Shown here: positions 13,640-25,714 of the stretch, piece after piece
Numbering within the stretch: the stretch's first letter is position 1
How the letters are laid out: every line of letters starts with the position of its first letter
NCBI GenBank assembly: GCA_010094045.1
Contig: ML986665.1
Span: 1 to 64,000 of the forward strand
DNA: 64,000 bases
Source: Lojkania enalia
Lineage: Eukaryota; Ascomycota; Dothideomycetes; Pleosporales
Direction: 5' to 3'
Notes under the pieces: generated by a model
What the model was told of the DNA's origin: nothing
The model's database searches: none
Seen by the model: only the letters and a program-made list of their open reading frames with translations
Program-made: the position numbers and the translations under genes

Positions 13640-15089
13640 GTCTCTAATAATATAAGTTAGAAAAATACGTCTAGTATTTATTAATACTATTATAATCTAT
13701 TAAAAGATAAGCCTATATAAGACGGTTAAAATTAAAAATTATATTACTACTCTCTCTATTTATATAGCATATTATTAACTATAAATATTCGATATTATCT
13801 TTAATTAAAGTACTAGATTAAATCTAATAGACCTATCTCTTATACGAAAGTAATAGTAATAAGCTAATTTTAAGAACTTTAGAAATAAGTATTAATTAAT
13901 AATAAGATAAACGAGCTAAACTTATTAGTTCTAAAGAATACCTTAAATAATTAAGTTATTAACTAGACTCTTATAAATCTTATTATTATATAAAACCTAC
14001 TATTTTAAATTGTTAAGTAGCTAGAATTCTATATATTCTACTAGACATTAAATCTAGAATTAATAAATTCTCTTATAATTACTTATTTAGCTGTTAATAG
14101 GTTAATTTATAATTTATTTTAACTATAAAGAGATATTATATAAAAAAAAGTCTAGTTAGCTTTAATAAATATATATCTTTTAGTTAATATCTAGACTTCT
14201 CTAAATAATTATCTTCTCTTAGTAATATATGCTTATTTTATTAACTTATAAGAATAATAAATAAAGGCTCTTTTAGCTTTATATATAATAGCGAACTATA
14301 GTAGAGAAGAGTAATAGAATACTATTCTTCTAGTCCTTTAAGACTATAGTATTATATAAAAGCTAGAAGTAATTATTACTAATAACTTAACTATAAATAA
14401 TATACTTTATTATATAATATTTTAATATCTTCTAGATAATAAAGATATTACTTAGAATTTCTTATATTAATAAATCTGCTACTAAAGATATACAATTAAT
14501 CTTATTATTTAAACTTTCCTCTTTAGTAAGGCTTAATTTAAAAAGATTAAATTATATAATAAAGGGAATATACCTAAGAATAAATTAGATAAGTAAACTT
14601 AAATAGAAAGAGAAGAAGCTTTTCGTATAATAGATATTCTAGAAAAGCTTTATAATATTATTATTTACTATTATTCCTTAGCAAATTATACGAAAGAATT
14701 TATTTCTTTAGTATAATAGTAAATTCTACTTAATAATTCTATATAGTAGAATAGCTGGTATTAAATATTAAGTATAGTACTTAAGAAAGAGTTAGCTATT
14801 AACGATTATATTAAAGCGAATTTCAAATTACTTGAAAAGGACTATCTTTCTCTATAGGATTGGAGGGCTCTTTATATAATAAGCTCCTTCTTATAGCTAT
14901 TCTACTAAGCGATTCTAGAGACTTAAGGCGACTATATTATACTTAATTAACTTCTTTTTACGATAGATATCTTTAGTAAATATATAGAGAAGTTTTTAAG
15001 TTCTTATTATATAAATAAAGACTTATTTATACGAATTTAATAAGTAGTTTAGAAGTTTAAGGAGTATTATTATAAAATAGATAACTTAC
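13640..15089 (+). pseudogene. hAT-family transposase, N-terminal and core part, RIPped
   Basis: The plus-strand translation, with in-frame TAA/TAG, follows a hAT transposase for nearly 480 codons. It runs from an N-terminal domain through LALINIYLLVNIQTS (the conserved DxWTS region), YLLLVIYAYFIN and a long GHTINLxxQAFLFSKAQF-like block to NNSI-stop-stop-NSWYQ-type (DNSTRWNSWY) and EAFRIIDILEKLYN. Stops fall where Gln or Trp is expected. The frame runs into the N gap at 15090, directly before the gypsy family A element. The C-terminal dimerisation motif is found beyond that element at about 22520. So the gene was split by the retrotransposon insertion and is dead. Restless/Tolkien-type fungal hATs are the likely relatives. 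Confidence 0.8.
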
Positions 15090-15119
15090 NNNNNNNNNNN
15101 NNNNNNNNNNNNNNNNNNN
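15090..15119. other. Assembly gap (30 N)
   Basis: Thirty N. It hides the first bases of the 5' LTR of the gypsy A element and the left copy of its target duplication. Confidence 0.99.
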
Positions 15120-15376
15120 AACGATGCAAAGAAATCGTTCCACGAAAAGCTTCATCTTTTCGCTTATCTTATCCTACCCCCGGTTCTACCCCTTTTCCCA
15201 TCCGTATATAGTTGCACACTCCCTCATAAGTAGCTCGGTAGTTCTTCTATATCCTTTCGTACAAGGCCTATAGGTGTTAATAGAATTCCCAGGTCCCTAA
15301 TCCCCCACGTACTCCTATATACCTCTGAGTAGATTCGTACCGCATTCGGACCTATTATCTTACCTACGCTGTTACA
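15120..15376 (+). repeat. 5' LTR of gypsy A (5' end in gap)
   Basis: Matches the 3' LTR at 22021-22277 almost base for base; the few differences are transitions. It ends in GTTACA. The first three bases are missing in the N run. Confidence 0.93.
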
Positions 15377-15682
15377 TTATATAGAAGAACTTAATACTGC
15401 CGGTGACAGCCTCTTTAATAATATCGCATCGATTGTTTATTTGAATATGTCTAAGTCCGAGACACGCCCGATTTAGTTTAGGTCGTAATACTCACACACC
15501 GTTACATTAAATTATTCAGTTACCTAGATAGGATCTTAGAGACCTTCTATCGACCGAAGCCTTTAGGTTTGGAACTTCCTATCCCCTGCGATTAGGATTG
15601 CCTTCGGAAAAGCCGCGTAGAGTGCGCCTAGGTAGAAACTCGGAGACTACTAATAACCTATCAGAATCGGAGGCAACCGCCG

Positions 15683-16980
15683 ATGTCTGACTATAATTCA
15701 CCTTCTAATTCCTGTGCTAGAACCGATATACGCGTAAGTCGTAGCAAGAGTAAGCTTCCATCTACGCGTGTGGAACAACCGTTACCTCCTACAGGGGGCC
15801 CTGCGACAGGCGGACCCCTCTCTATAGGGCCTGTAATAAAGAACCTATTTGATTCGGAGAGAAATCGGAGCGAACTAACCCTTAAGGAATAAATCGCAAT
15901 TTTACAGGAGGAGATCGTATGCTTAACACGATAGAGAACTGTCAGTCCCGATCAACCTCTATAAACCACCGAATCAGAACCAACAATATGCTGAGAAACT
16001 TTTGCGACTCCCCTAGCAAGAAACTTCTCAGCCACCCCTAAGCCCCCTCGAGCCCACCTTACTGAACGCACGCCTAAGATCGAAAGCCTTACGGATAGCA
16101 ACGAACCCACATTTAAATAATGGCGAGCCTCGATCCTGGACCGACTCGAGATTAATATAGATTACTATCGGACAGAGCGTGCACGCATAGCGTTAGTATA
16201 GGGATATACCTCTGGTACTGCGAAAGGGTATCTAGAGCCAAAATACCTAGCCGAATCGGACCAGTATCGGTTTAAGAATGCTGAAGAAATGATTTTACTT
16301 CTGCGATCGTATTTCATTATAGGTAATAAAGAGATAGAGGCGCGACAGGCGTTTTAGGTCCTAAGGATGAATAAGGGAGAAGCGTTCCCAACTTTCAAAG
16401 CTCGCTTTATTAGTACAGCTATTAGGGGATCCGTACCCCAATCTGAGTGGTTCTTCTACCTATAGGATAAGATTCTCCCCAGCCTGAGGATACTAAACCT
16501 TGGCTTCAAGCTCACATAGAAAGGCTCCTTTAACGCTATAGTCGCCCACTTAACAGCCTATGATATAGAAAGGAGGAGCGTTCCTAACCTCCTGGAACGA
16601 ACTGCTAGTCTACAGGTTGCAGCTAAAACAAATTCGGATCGGTACTGGAAGGTTTCCGAGAGTTCATCCAAGGTAACCTACGATCCGATACTACCCCGAT
16701 CTACCCCAGTATTAATACCTCGTTCCACCACGATCGCTCCCCGACAACCCAGCAAGACTCCCGCACCTGAAAGGCATACGACCCCAGGTAATTGCTACAA
16801 CTGTAGTAAACCAGGATACTTCGCGAACGAATGTACAGTCCTTAAGGTATAAGAGATAGAGGTTAAATAAGAGGAGATTGAGGAAGAAGAGTTCCTGGAC
16901 GCAAACGAGTACCACCCGGATGGTTCTCGGGTGGGAAACGGAGACGCCTGGGAAAACTCTCCGTCTCAGGCTTAAGTAAG
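15683..16980 (+). pseudogene. gag: Gag of gypsy A with mutated zinc knuckle
   Basis: Starts at an ATG (15683) about 300 bp after the LTR. The first 69 codons are open and read as a Ser/Pro-rich Gag N-terminus; further in-frame stops follow. A CCHC zinc knuckle is seen at 16793-16834 (CYNCSKPGYFANEC). The ligand histidine is replaced by tyrosine, a CAC to TAC change, which fits RIP. An acidic Glu-rich tail follows. Gag lies in a different phase from pol (pol is -1 relative to gag), as in elements that use frameshifting. The coat protein of this copy would be non-functional. Confidence 0.85.
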
Positions 16981-17040
16981 TACGACTTATCAAACATCGA
17001 TTTATCATATTTATTTGGAGGAAAGTACTTCTAAATCCCC

Positions 17041-20000
17041 ACCGTTCTATGTTTAAAAGGCGTTGGTGTACAACTAAACGCCCTTGTTGATACTGGCGCC
17101 TAAGGCTTCCTGTTCCTCAATTCCACGGTGGCTAGATTACTCTCCTAAGCCCTACATGTGTCAATACAGCGCTTACCCTTCAAAATCACCGTTAAAGGTT
17201 TTCAGGACCGAATCTAAACCCTAGTTAATTAGTGCATCCGCTTGCACCTGCGAATTGATGGGAGAACTATCCGAAACTGCCCATTTGTTGTTATGGATCT
17301 AGGTACTCAGGATTGTATTATTGGCATTAAATGGTTACGTCGTTTTCAACTCCTGCTAGATACGGATAAGAATCGGATCATATAGCCCTCTAAGTATCCT
17401 GCCACTTATGATCCTTCACCTCCTCTTCTTATGCAATTGACTCAGCCAGCACGCGACAAGGAAGCAGAGCTAGACATCCGGCGACGCGACGCTCTATGGG
17501 AAAAGGACCAGTATCGGCAGTCCCGCAGTCCGACTATCCATCGTATTAAGGGTCTACTAAGACTGCTAAAACTACATCGGTCTCCTGTGGCTTATAGTCT
17601 AAACAAGCTCGGAGCTCCCGCACGCCCGTATGAAACAAAGTCCGAACCCGATCCGAAGAAAGTCTATTCTCCTATTATCGCTCTTATCTCAGCTAATACT
17701 TTCCACTTTAACATGAAGAGGAAAGAGAACGAGTTTTTCTCCACATCTCTATACGAAATTGAGCGGCTGATCAAAGACAAGCAAGCCCCAGAGCTAGAAG
17801 ACGAGGCTGAAAACGAAGCACTGGTAAATCTCCGATTGCCATCCGAATACTATAGGTATCGGGATGTATTTAGCAAAACTGCGGCTTATCAATTGCCGGA
17901 ATACCGCTCTTATGATTATAAGATTGTCCTTACGGAACCCCTCCCTAATAGTTACAGCCCGTTGTACAAGCAGAACGTTGAGGAGCTGGAGGCAACTAAG
18001 AAGTACATCATGGATAATCTACGGAATGGGTATATTAAGCAGAGTCTGAGCTCTTTCGTATCTCTAATCCTATGCGTCCGCAAACCTAATAGCGACCTAC
18101 GTATCTGCGTAGATTATTGTAAACTCAACGCTCTTACCCGTAAGGACGTGTATCCGATACTGCGCATAGATGAACTCTTATCTAGACCCACTAAGGTAGC
18201 GATCTTTACTAAGTTTGACATTCGCGCGGCCTTCAACAAGATTAGGATGGACCCTAGTTCTGAGGAATATACTACCTTTCGGACTCGATACGGAACCTAC
18301 AAGTGTAAAGTTCTGCCTTTTAGATTGTATAACGGCCCAGCAACTTACCAGCGCTATATAAACAATATACTGATCAACTACCTGGATGACTTCTATATCG
18401 CTTACCTAGACGACATCTTTATCTACTCCGAAGACGAGGCAACACACGCTATCTACGTTAAGAAAGTTCTTAAGAGATTACGTCAAGCAGGGTTATAAGT
18501 TGATATTAAGAAGAGCGAATTCCATGTTACCCGAACTAAATACCTTAGCTACATCCTCTCAAATAAAGGCCTTAAGGTTGACCTAGAGAAGGTGGAAGCA
18601 CTGCGCAACTGGCAGCCACCTACTACTATAACGGGTGTGAAATCCTTCTTAGGTTTTACTGGATTCTATCGACAGTTTGTACCGGAATTCTCGCGTGTCG
18701 CAAAGCCAATTATCGTATTATAGAGCCCTATAACCCCTTTCGTATGGACTTCGGAATGTGACATTGCCTTTAAGAAATTGAAGTCAGCCCTGTTGAGCAT
18801 ACCTACACTCTGCCACTTTGACCCTGCGTTAGAAACAAAAATGGAAACTGACGCCTCCGATAGAGTAGTTGCAGGAGTACTGTTACAGAAACATCCTAAC
18901 GGAAAATGGTACCCTATAGCGTTCTACAGCAAGGTTCTATCCGGTTCGGAACTGAACTGGGAGATCCACGACAAGGAACTGTTCGCAATCGTCACTGCGT
19001 TTAAGTAATGGAGGGTAGAACTTACTTCGGTAGCCACTAGGACTCTGGTATACACCGATCATCGCTCACTCGAATATTTCATGACTACGAAGGTACTCAA
19101 TGCTCGTTAAGTTCGTTGGACCGAGGAATTGGCTCAGTATTAGTTCCGAATCGAGTATACCCTAGGTAAGAACAACGCTAGAGCAGACATCCTCAGTCGT
19201 CGCGAACAAGATGTAGAAAACTTAAAAGCGGCTTAAACCGACAACCGGTCGAGAGTCCTACTTGGACCGCATCAACTTTACCCCCGAATTAATGCCGAAT
19301 TAGCCTAGTCCTATATTACCTAAACAACAACTTAAGCGGCTATACTAAACGTTATCGAAGGCTAGGAGCAGGTTATATCGCTAGACTCTCTAGAGTTGAT
19401 CGACGCATTACTACAGGAAAACCGAGCCTCCTTCGCGCAGGAACGCACACTTTTACCCCGCAAGTATCGGATAGAGAATAGACTACTCCTCTACGACAAT
19501 CGCTTATATATTCTATTAGATTCAGGCCTTTGCACGCGACTTATACGAGAGGCTTACGACCAAGTATCCTCCGCACACCTAAACGCTACTAAAACCTATC
19601 AGTTACTGTCCCGGAAGTACTACTAGAAGGGTATAGAGGCTACTTGCAAACGATATGTACGGAATTGCATCCTATACTGTAAAGCTCATCCGATATAAAC
19701 CCGAACCCTAGGTTTTATCTACCTACTTCCTATACTAAATTAACCAATACAGTACCTGTGCATTGACTTTAAGGATTTCCCTATAGATAAGTCCGGATAC
19801 AATTAGATTATGGTGATAATCAATCGCCTATCCAAACAAGCCGTATCTATCCCCTACTATCGTATAATTAACGTAAGGGGAATGGCCGAATTGTTTATTT
19901 AATGGGTATACCGCTTTGGCTACACGCCTGAAACCATTATTTCAGACCGAGGACCTTAGTTTGTATCCAGTTTCTGGTCCGAATTCTGCTGTATCTTAGG

Positions 20001-20847
20001 CGTAAAGATTAAACTATCTACTGCTTATTATAAAGAGACTGACGGACAGACGGAGATTATAAATAAGTACATCGATCAGAGACTGCGCCCTTTCGTATCC
20101 TTCTACTAGGACAACTAGAGTTCTCTATTGCCTATAATCGACCGAGTACAAGCGACTCTGCCCTATACGACTATCGGAATGTCCCCGTATCAGATCCTAT
20201 ACGGATCTGAGCCCCGTCAGAGTTGGGATTGGAAATATTCTGTTAATCCTATTACCGCAACAGACAAATTGAATCGCAAGGACGCCTTAGCTCTAGCAAC
20301 TCGCATGCATGCAGCCTGGGAAACCGCAAAGGCTAATATCGAGAAGGCTTAGGATCGTATGCGATCCGTTGTTAACCATTACCAGCGACCGATTGATTGG
20401 TAGATCGGTGATATAGTCTATTTGAATACCAAGAACCTTACGGTCCAGAGACCGAGCCGAAAGCTATCCGATTAATGGGAGGGTCCTTTTAAAGTACTAG
20501 AGCAGGTTGGAAACTCGTACTGCTTACAGCTACCCCCAGGGTTGAGTATATATAATGTCTTCGCACTAAACCTGCTGTGTAAGAACCCCCAGGACCCTCT
20601 GCCTGGACAAGAAGCTCCGAAACCACCCGCTATCGCTATTAATAGGGTAGAAGAGTGGGAGGTTGAGGAAATACTGGCCAGTAAGTTGTATTACAAGAAC
20701 CTCAAATACCGTGTAAAATGGGTAGGACACGATCCCGACCCGATCTGGTATAAAGCCTCAAACTTTATGGGTTCGCCTCATAAGCTGAGAGCTTTTTATA
20801 ATAAGTATCCGAATCGCCCAGGACCCCTAAGGGCCCTAACCAAATAG
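17041..20847 (+). pseudogene. pol: Pol polyprotein of gypsy A (PR-RT-RH-IN-chromodomain)
   Basis: One continuous phase with only TAA/TAG interruptions. Protease: VDTGA at 17086-17100, followed by a stop where Gln would be. Reverse transcriptase: the longest open part, 17431-18498, with SSFVSLILCVRKPN, LRICVDYCKLN and the catalytic YLDD at 18403-18414 intact. RNase H: TDASD and WEIHDKELFAI around 18845-18990, ending in YTLGKNNARADILSR. Integrase: HHCC-type finger and the Asp/Asp/Glu core (CIDFKDFP, SDRGP, DGQTEI), about 19560-20060. A chromodomain (VEEWEVEEILASKLYY... YRVKWVGHDP) sits at about 20650-20800, which makes this a chromovirus; such domains steer integration to heterochromatin. Stops prevent full translation. 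Confidence 0.92.
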
Positions 20848-21080
20848 ATTAAGGCATACGAGGATGGTATAGAGAATATGGATTATCTGGTAGACGATAA
20901 CGTATAAGAGTTAAGCAGTGGATTTTTTAAAAAAACTAAAGTACAGGCCCGAAATTACTCCTCTATAGAATCCGGAGGGTCTGATAGCAGGCTGTTAGAT
21001 ACCTCCCCAGTCCTCTCCTCCTCTACCCTCCTTCCCCTTCCTTCCCTCCGGACTCCCCTCGAACCTCCCTTACCTCGTCC

Positions 21081-21390
21081 TTAGCCGCCCGAGAGCGCCG
21101 CGATATTAGCCTAAAGGCTAGATACTAGAGCCTCTAGGGCTGAAACCTGACGGAGCAACTTAGTACCCTAGTAGAACAAAGCCACCTGGATACTGGCCGT
21201 AAGAAGGCTATCTTCCTGACTCCTTACAACCTGGGCTATAAGCGCCAGGCTGTAAGCGGACTCCAAAACAGCCTCGAAGGCCACCTCTTCATCCTCCTCA
21301 TCCCCTGCGTATCAGGCCGCTGCTTATAGTTCGAGATGGCCCCGGAGGACCAGAAACTCCTCCTCACAGTAGGAGGGGATCTATAAGTGC
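21081..21390 (-). pseudogene. Antisense reading frame in the gypsy A 3' region
   Basis: Between pol and the 3' LTR there are about 1.1 kb of non-pol DNA. Its minus strand gives a coherent frame, EEEFLVLRGHLEL then an acidic DEEDEEVAFEAVLES stretch and a Leu/Ala-rich helical part ending LQANIAALSGG-stop at 21081. It is interrupted only by TAA/TAG/TGA at likely Gln/Trp/Arg positions. Some LTR elements carry an extra antisense ORF; I do not recognise this protein. The codon structure argues it is more than a chance shadow, but the start is undefined. Confidence 0.4.
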
Positions 21391-22003
21391 GTTAGTAGTA
21401 AGTACCCTACTAGTATCGGATGCGATTCGTACGGGGTTGCACTTTTTATTTTGCGAGGTGCAATACTCGCATTTTTTTAATCTTAGAGACCGAAAGGAAA
21501 ATATTATACGCCGCCCGCGGGCGAGCGCGCGCGTAGCCCGAAGGCAGATAACCCGGAAGGCCTCTAAAGAGGCTCTAGGAGGCGGGCGGAGTGGCATATT
21601 AATTAATTTTTTTTCTACAAGGCGTTAGCGATGCTTTAATAATTAACGGTTCTAGGGACGCGCAACGATACGTACGGAGTAGAAGTTATTGTTTGGTTAA
21701 GGAAGCTTAGTTGACAGCGACCTAGTAATATACTAAGGCTGGTAAACGCTCGTTGCTATACGCGACGAAATTGCAATATCAACAAACCGTCACGATGGTG
21801 GTTACCAGCCGATACACAGGTCAATCACACTCACCGCAAAAACCTCACTTAACATCACGTCAATAAACGCATCTCCATAGGCAACCGCGCGTATTGGCCC
21901 TTACCGGTAAACACCTCCTTGAAGAAATTTCTTTATACTGGAACCTATCCGTAACAGCCCCGATTCCCTCCCGAACCAGCGCAGATAGGGACTATCAGCC
22001 TAC

Positions 22004-22017
22004 GAGGAGGGGGGTAG
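22004..22017 (+). other. Polypurine tract of gypsy A
   Basis: GAGGAGGGGGGTAG immediately before the 3' LTR: the plus-strand primer site for reverse transcription. Confidence 0.85.
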
Positions 22018-22277
22018 TATAACGATGCAAAGAAATCGTTCCACGAAAAGCTTCATCTTTTCGCTTATCTTATCCTACCCCCGGTTCTACCCCTTTTCCC
22101 ATCCGTATATAGTTGTACACTCCCTCATAAGTAGCTCGGTAGTTCTTCTATATCCTTTCGTACAAGGCCTATAGGTGTTAATAGAATTCCCAGGTCCCTA
22201 ATCCCCTACGCACTCCTATATGCCTCTGAGTAGATTCGTACCGCATTCGGATCCATTGTCTTACCTGCGCCGTTACA
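22018..22277 (+). repeat. 3' LTR of gypsy A
   Basis: 260 bp from TATAACGATGC (original TGTAAC) to CGTTACA. It is the partner of 15120-15376. The right flank starts AGTAT; the left target duplication is hidden in the gap. Confidence 0.93.
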
Positions 22278-22580
22278 AGTATTATATAAAATATCTAAAA
22301 TCGTACCTTTATAAGAATTTAATAAGTTTAACTAGATTGTTAATAAGTTTAATTAATAAATTATTTAGCTAATAAATTAAGATAAATATAAAAATTACTA
22401 TACTAAGGTATTATATAAAATTTAAGTATCTTCTTTATAATAGTAGTATAGAAGTATATAAAGAAAATACTAGTTATAACTTTTAACATTTATAGTAAAT
22501 ATTTTATCTATTCTAGTAATAAGTAATAAACTAGAACGAGTATTTTTAAGAGGTTGTTATACGATTTTATAGGAGAGAAT
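22278..22580 (+). pseudogene. hAT transposase C-terminal remainder
   Basis: After the gypsy insertion the plus strand resumes a hAT-like frame. Near 22527-22580 it reads KLERVFLRGCYTIL-stop-ERI, matching the hAT dimerisation motif (SERVFSGARRTISWER type). Together with 13640-15089 it forms one broken gene. The stretch 22283-22520 is too mutated for a firm reading. Confidence 0.65.
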
Positions 22581-24114
22581 ATAGCTTAATATATTAAATA
22601 TTAAATATATAGAATATATAAAAAGTTAGTATTAAAGTAGAATTCTAGTAGAAAACTTTTAAAATACTTAGAAATATCTAAAATTAAGTATAATATATTA
22701 TATATATTTAAATTATAAGAAATATATTTAGTTTAACTTTAAATCTAATACTAACTACTATTAAGAACTCTACTAAGAGATCTACTACCCTTACTACTAT
22801 TATCTTTCAGAGATACTAAATAAATACAACTATAATACTTAATATATTTATTATATATTAGTTTAGAGTTGTTATTATTATAAATAGTATATTAAGAAGT
22901 ATAGTTAGTATAGATATAGTTAGAATATATACTACTAAACTAGCTATTAAAAGAGATATATCTAATATATATAGTAAATTCTCCTATATAATTATAGGCG
23001 GTAGTATAATAATTATATAACTAGATATTTAGGGTGCTACGGGAATAGATAAGAAGGCTCTTAATATAGGATTAGCGCTAAAATAAGAAAGTAGTAGTAT
23101 TAATTCAGTTGTATTATACTATAATAGAGGTATTAGCTAAATTATATAGAGAAAGACTTTAAGTATAAATTAGGAAGTTAGTAAGTTTAGTAATCTTAAA
23201 ACTCTTTTTAATAGTTAGATTAAATATATTATAGAATTTAGGCTATTAATTTCTTACTATAAAGTAGAAGATCTTACTTAAATAAGTTATAATAAGTAGA
23301 TAGAAGATTAAAATCTCTTTATATATAGTAGAGTTTAGGAAATTAGCTTAACTAGTAGCTAAACTACTAAATCTAGTAATAGTATATCTAATAGTCTAGA
23401 CTAGATTAGTATAGAGAATCTAGTTAGCTTAGTTAATAAGAGCCGTACGAGCAGTTTTATAGCAATTACTATAAGGCTGAAGAGTAGTATTAGTAAAGAA
23501 AGGATTGTTAAAGCTTATATTAATATTATATAAGAGTATAGAAAAGATAAATTAGTAGTATAAAGAAATAGAGGGAGTTTTAAATATTTAATAGATAGAT
23601 AACTTATAATATAATAGTATAGTCGAGGCTGCCTATAAACGTACTATATTTATATATACTATATTTATATTATAAACTAATTAATTAGATATAATATAGT
23701 AAATTTAAAAATATAATCGTATAATAACTAATAAAATTATAGTATTTATATAAATATAAACTATTAAGAGAGTTTACAGGTAGTAAGCCTAACCGTCTAT
23801 AGTAAAGAATATAATAAACGATAATATACGATTAATAAGATAAAATACCGATAAAAAACCGATAATTATATCGTTTCTATTATTATATTATTGACAACCC
23901 TATAAGATACAGTAGGGGAATATAAAGTATATAAGACTGCTTAGTTAAGGGCTGTACAGTTAACCAGGTATATAACCTAAGCTTATAACTTTAAGTTAGA
24001 TAGGCCCTAATAAATAGAGGAAAACTACGTTAATTGTAAACTAATTATTAGAAGAAAGCTACTTATATAGTTCTAGACCTACTAAGAGGCTAACTATAAA
24101 TAGTCTAAGGTCTC
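22581..24114. other. AT-rich RIPped block
   Basis: No gene recognised. It should contain the 3' end and TIR of the hAT element, which I could not place. It ends at the tip of the inverted repeat at 24115. Confidence 0.4.
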
Positions 24115-25330
24115 TTACTATATAGCGAGACGTACTATATAGTAAGATAAATAAGGGGTACTTTAATATTTAGCAACTATAAAGCTTATATATACGATAA
24201 ATATTGCTATAATTTAATAAAAATAATCTACTACAGCTAATTCTAAATGTCTATATTCTACTTTACCTAAAAACTATGTTTATATTATTACTTCAGCGCC
24301 CGATTTAAATAGCGCCTTATATTATAATATATATACTTCTCTACTTATAATACTAACCTTAAGCCTATTTTTACTCTAATTCTTTATAGAATAGCCTTAT
24401 CCTACCCTTACAACTATACTCTAATACTAGAAAGTTATTATTAGCTTTATACGCGCTACGGGGCGCAGTTTTATATAGTACCACCCTATTAATTAGTACT
24501 TCTAGTAGAAGTGAACCACCGATTTAGGCTAATACAAGATAACCCTATACTGCTTACTATATACGCTAGTACTAGTTATATAAGCTATTAGATTATCGTT
24601 AAATCCCGACTTAGGATTGAAAGTAGTAGTAAGACTTAGGCCAGGCGCTTATTTAGTTAGCTAATACGCTTCTAGTATCGAAACTAGCTTTAATATAGTA
24701 ATCCAGTCCTATGTACAGCGATACCTATATTATAATATAGGACTATACTATTACGCCCGCCCCCGAGTACTAAGATCTACTATTATTTCTCTTACTAACT
24801 AATAGAATAACCTAATCGAGCCTAATATATCTTTATACTTCTTAAGTCGGTATACTAATTCCTAGACTAAGCTATAGCAACCTCTAGTCCCAGCTTATTA
24901 AAGGGGAATACGATGTAATAGAAATAATATAAGCTAAGATAAAGCTAAGATAAAGCGTAGTAGGCCTAGAAATCGAAGCCTACGCTTCGGTATATAGGTT
25001 TAACTAAGCCTTACTAGTAAATTACTGTCTTTATAAGCGTATATAAAGGTAGAAAAGCTCTATATACTTTAGTAATATAGCTATTATATATTTAAACAAC
25101 TAGCAGCTCTTTATATAAACTCTACAGCCTTTAAGGTTGTAGAAATATACTTTAGTATAACCTCTAACAGTTATAAGAATTTAGATTGTTTATATTTATA
25201 AGGGATAAGTACTAGTAGAGTTTTAGTTTAGCTATACTTAGTATAATTCTATACTATCTAGAGCTGTATATAATACTCTTCTCTTTAGCTATATATATAA
25301 ACTATCGCCTCCGGCGTAAGGGTATAGTAG
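24115..25330 (+). repeat. Left arm of long inverted repeat
   Basis: The reverse complement matches 31072-31806 and 29421-29445. Conserved blocks are 24130-24700 (against 31236-31795) and 25141-25330 (against 29421-29445 and 31072-31235). The outer part, 24115-24510, is also homologous to 45400-45780, where it is not RIPped. A protein-like frame is visible in 24290-24560 but I do not recognise it. Confidence 0.85.
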
Positions 25331-25714
25331 GAATATATTAGCTATCCTCTACTAGCAGGATTGAATTGTTCATACAGGTTGTAGCTTCGTCTTTTACTAC
25401 TATACTAGTACCGTTAAGCCTTATTACGCTATAATCTAGCTGTATAAGTACTTAACTTAATAGCCTTAGCCTAATACAGCTTCTTTATAAAAACCTAAAT
25501 ACACGCATTAGTAGTATTATACTATTACTCTCTAATACAATTCTTATATAAATATTAACTTATAAATAATACCTATATATTTACTAACTTAAAAGCTCGG
25601 CTAGATAAGAATAGCAATTAATTTACTGTACTTGTGCTACTAGCTAGGCTGCTATAATTAAAGTTAACTAAGCTTTCTTCCTTCTACTTATTCTACTTAA
25701 CCTAATGCTAGACG

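Larger units (their letters stand above)
15120..22277 (+). mobile_element. Ty3/gypsy chromovirus, family A, near full length
   Basis: Two LTRs (15120-15376, with its first bases lost in the gap, and 22018-22277) enclose gag, then protease, RT, RNase H, integrase and a C-terminal chromodomain in the Ty3 order. A polypurine tract lies just before the 3' LTR. The pol frame keeps one phase from about 17041 to 20847 and is broken only by TAA/TAG, so the copy is lightly RIPped compared with its surroundings and probably young. It interrupts the hAT transposase gene. The LTR ends are TGTAAC...GTTACA with the first G mutated to A in the 3' copy. Confidence 0.93.

Noticed and set aside
15063..15067. 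AGTAT as the left target duplication of gypsy A
   Set aside because: It matches the right flank but is not next to the LTR; the true site is hidden by the N gap.
16712..17008. 98-codon minus-strand frame in gypsy A
   Set aside because: Antisense shadow of the gag end and start of pol; no features of its own.
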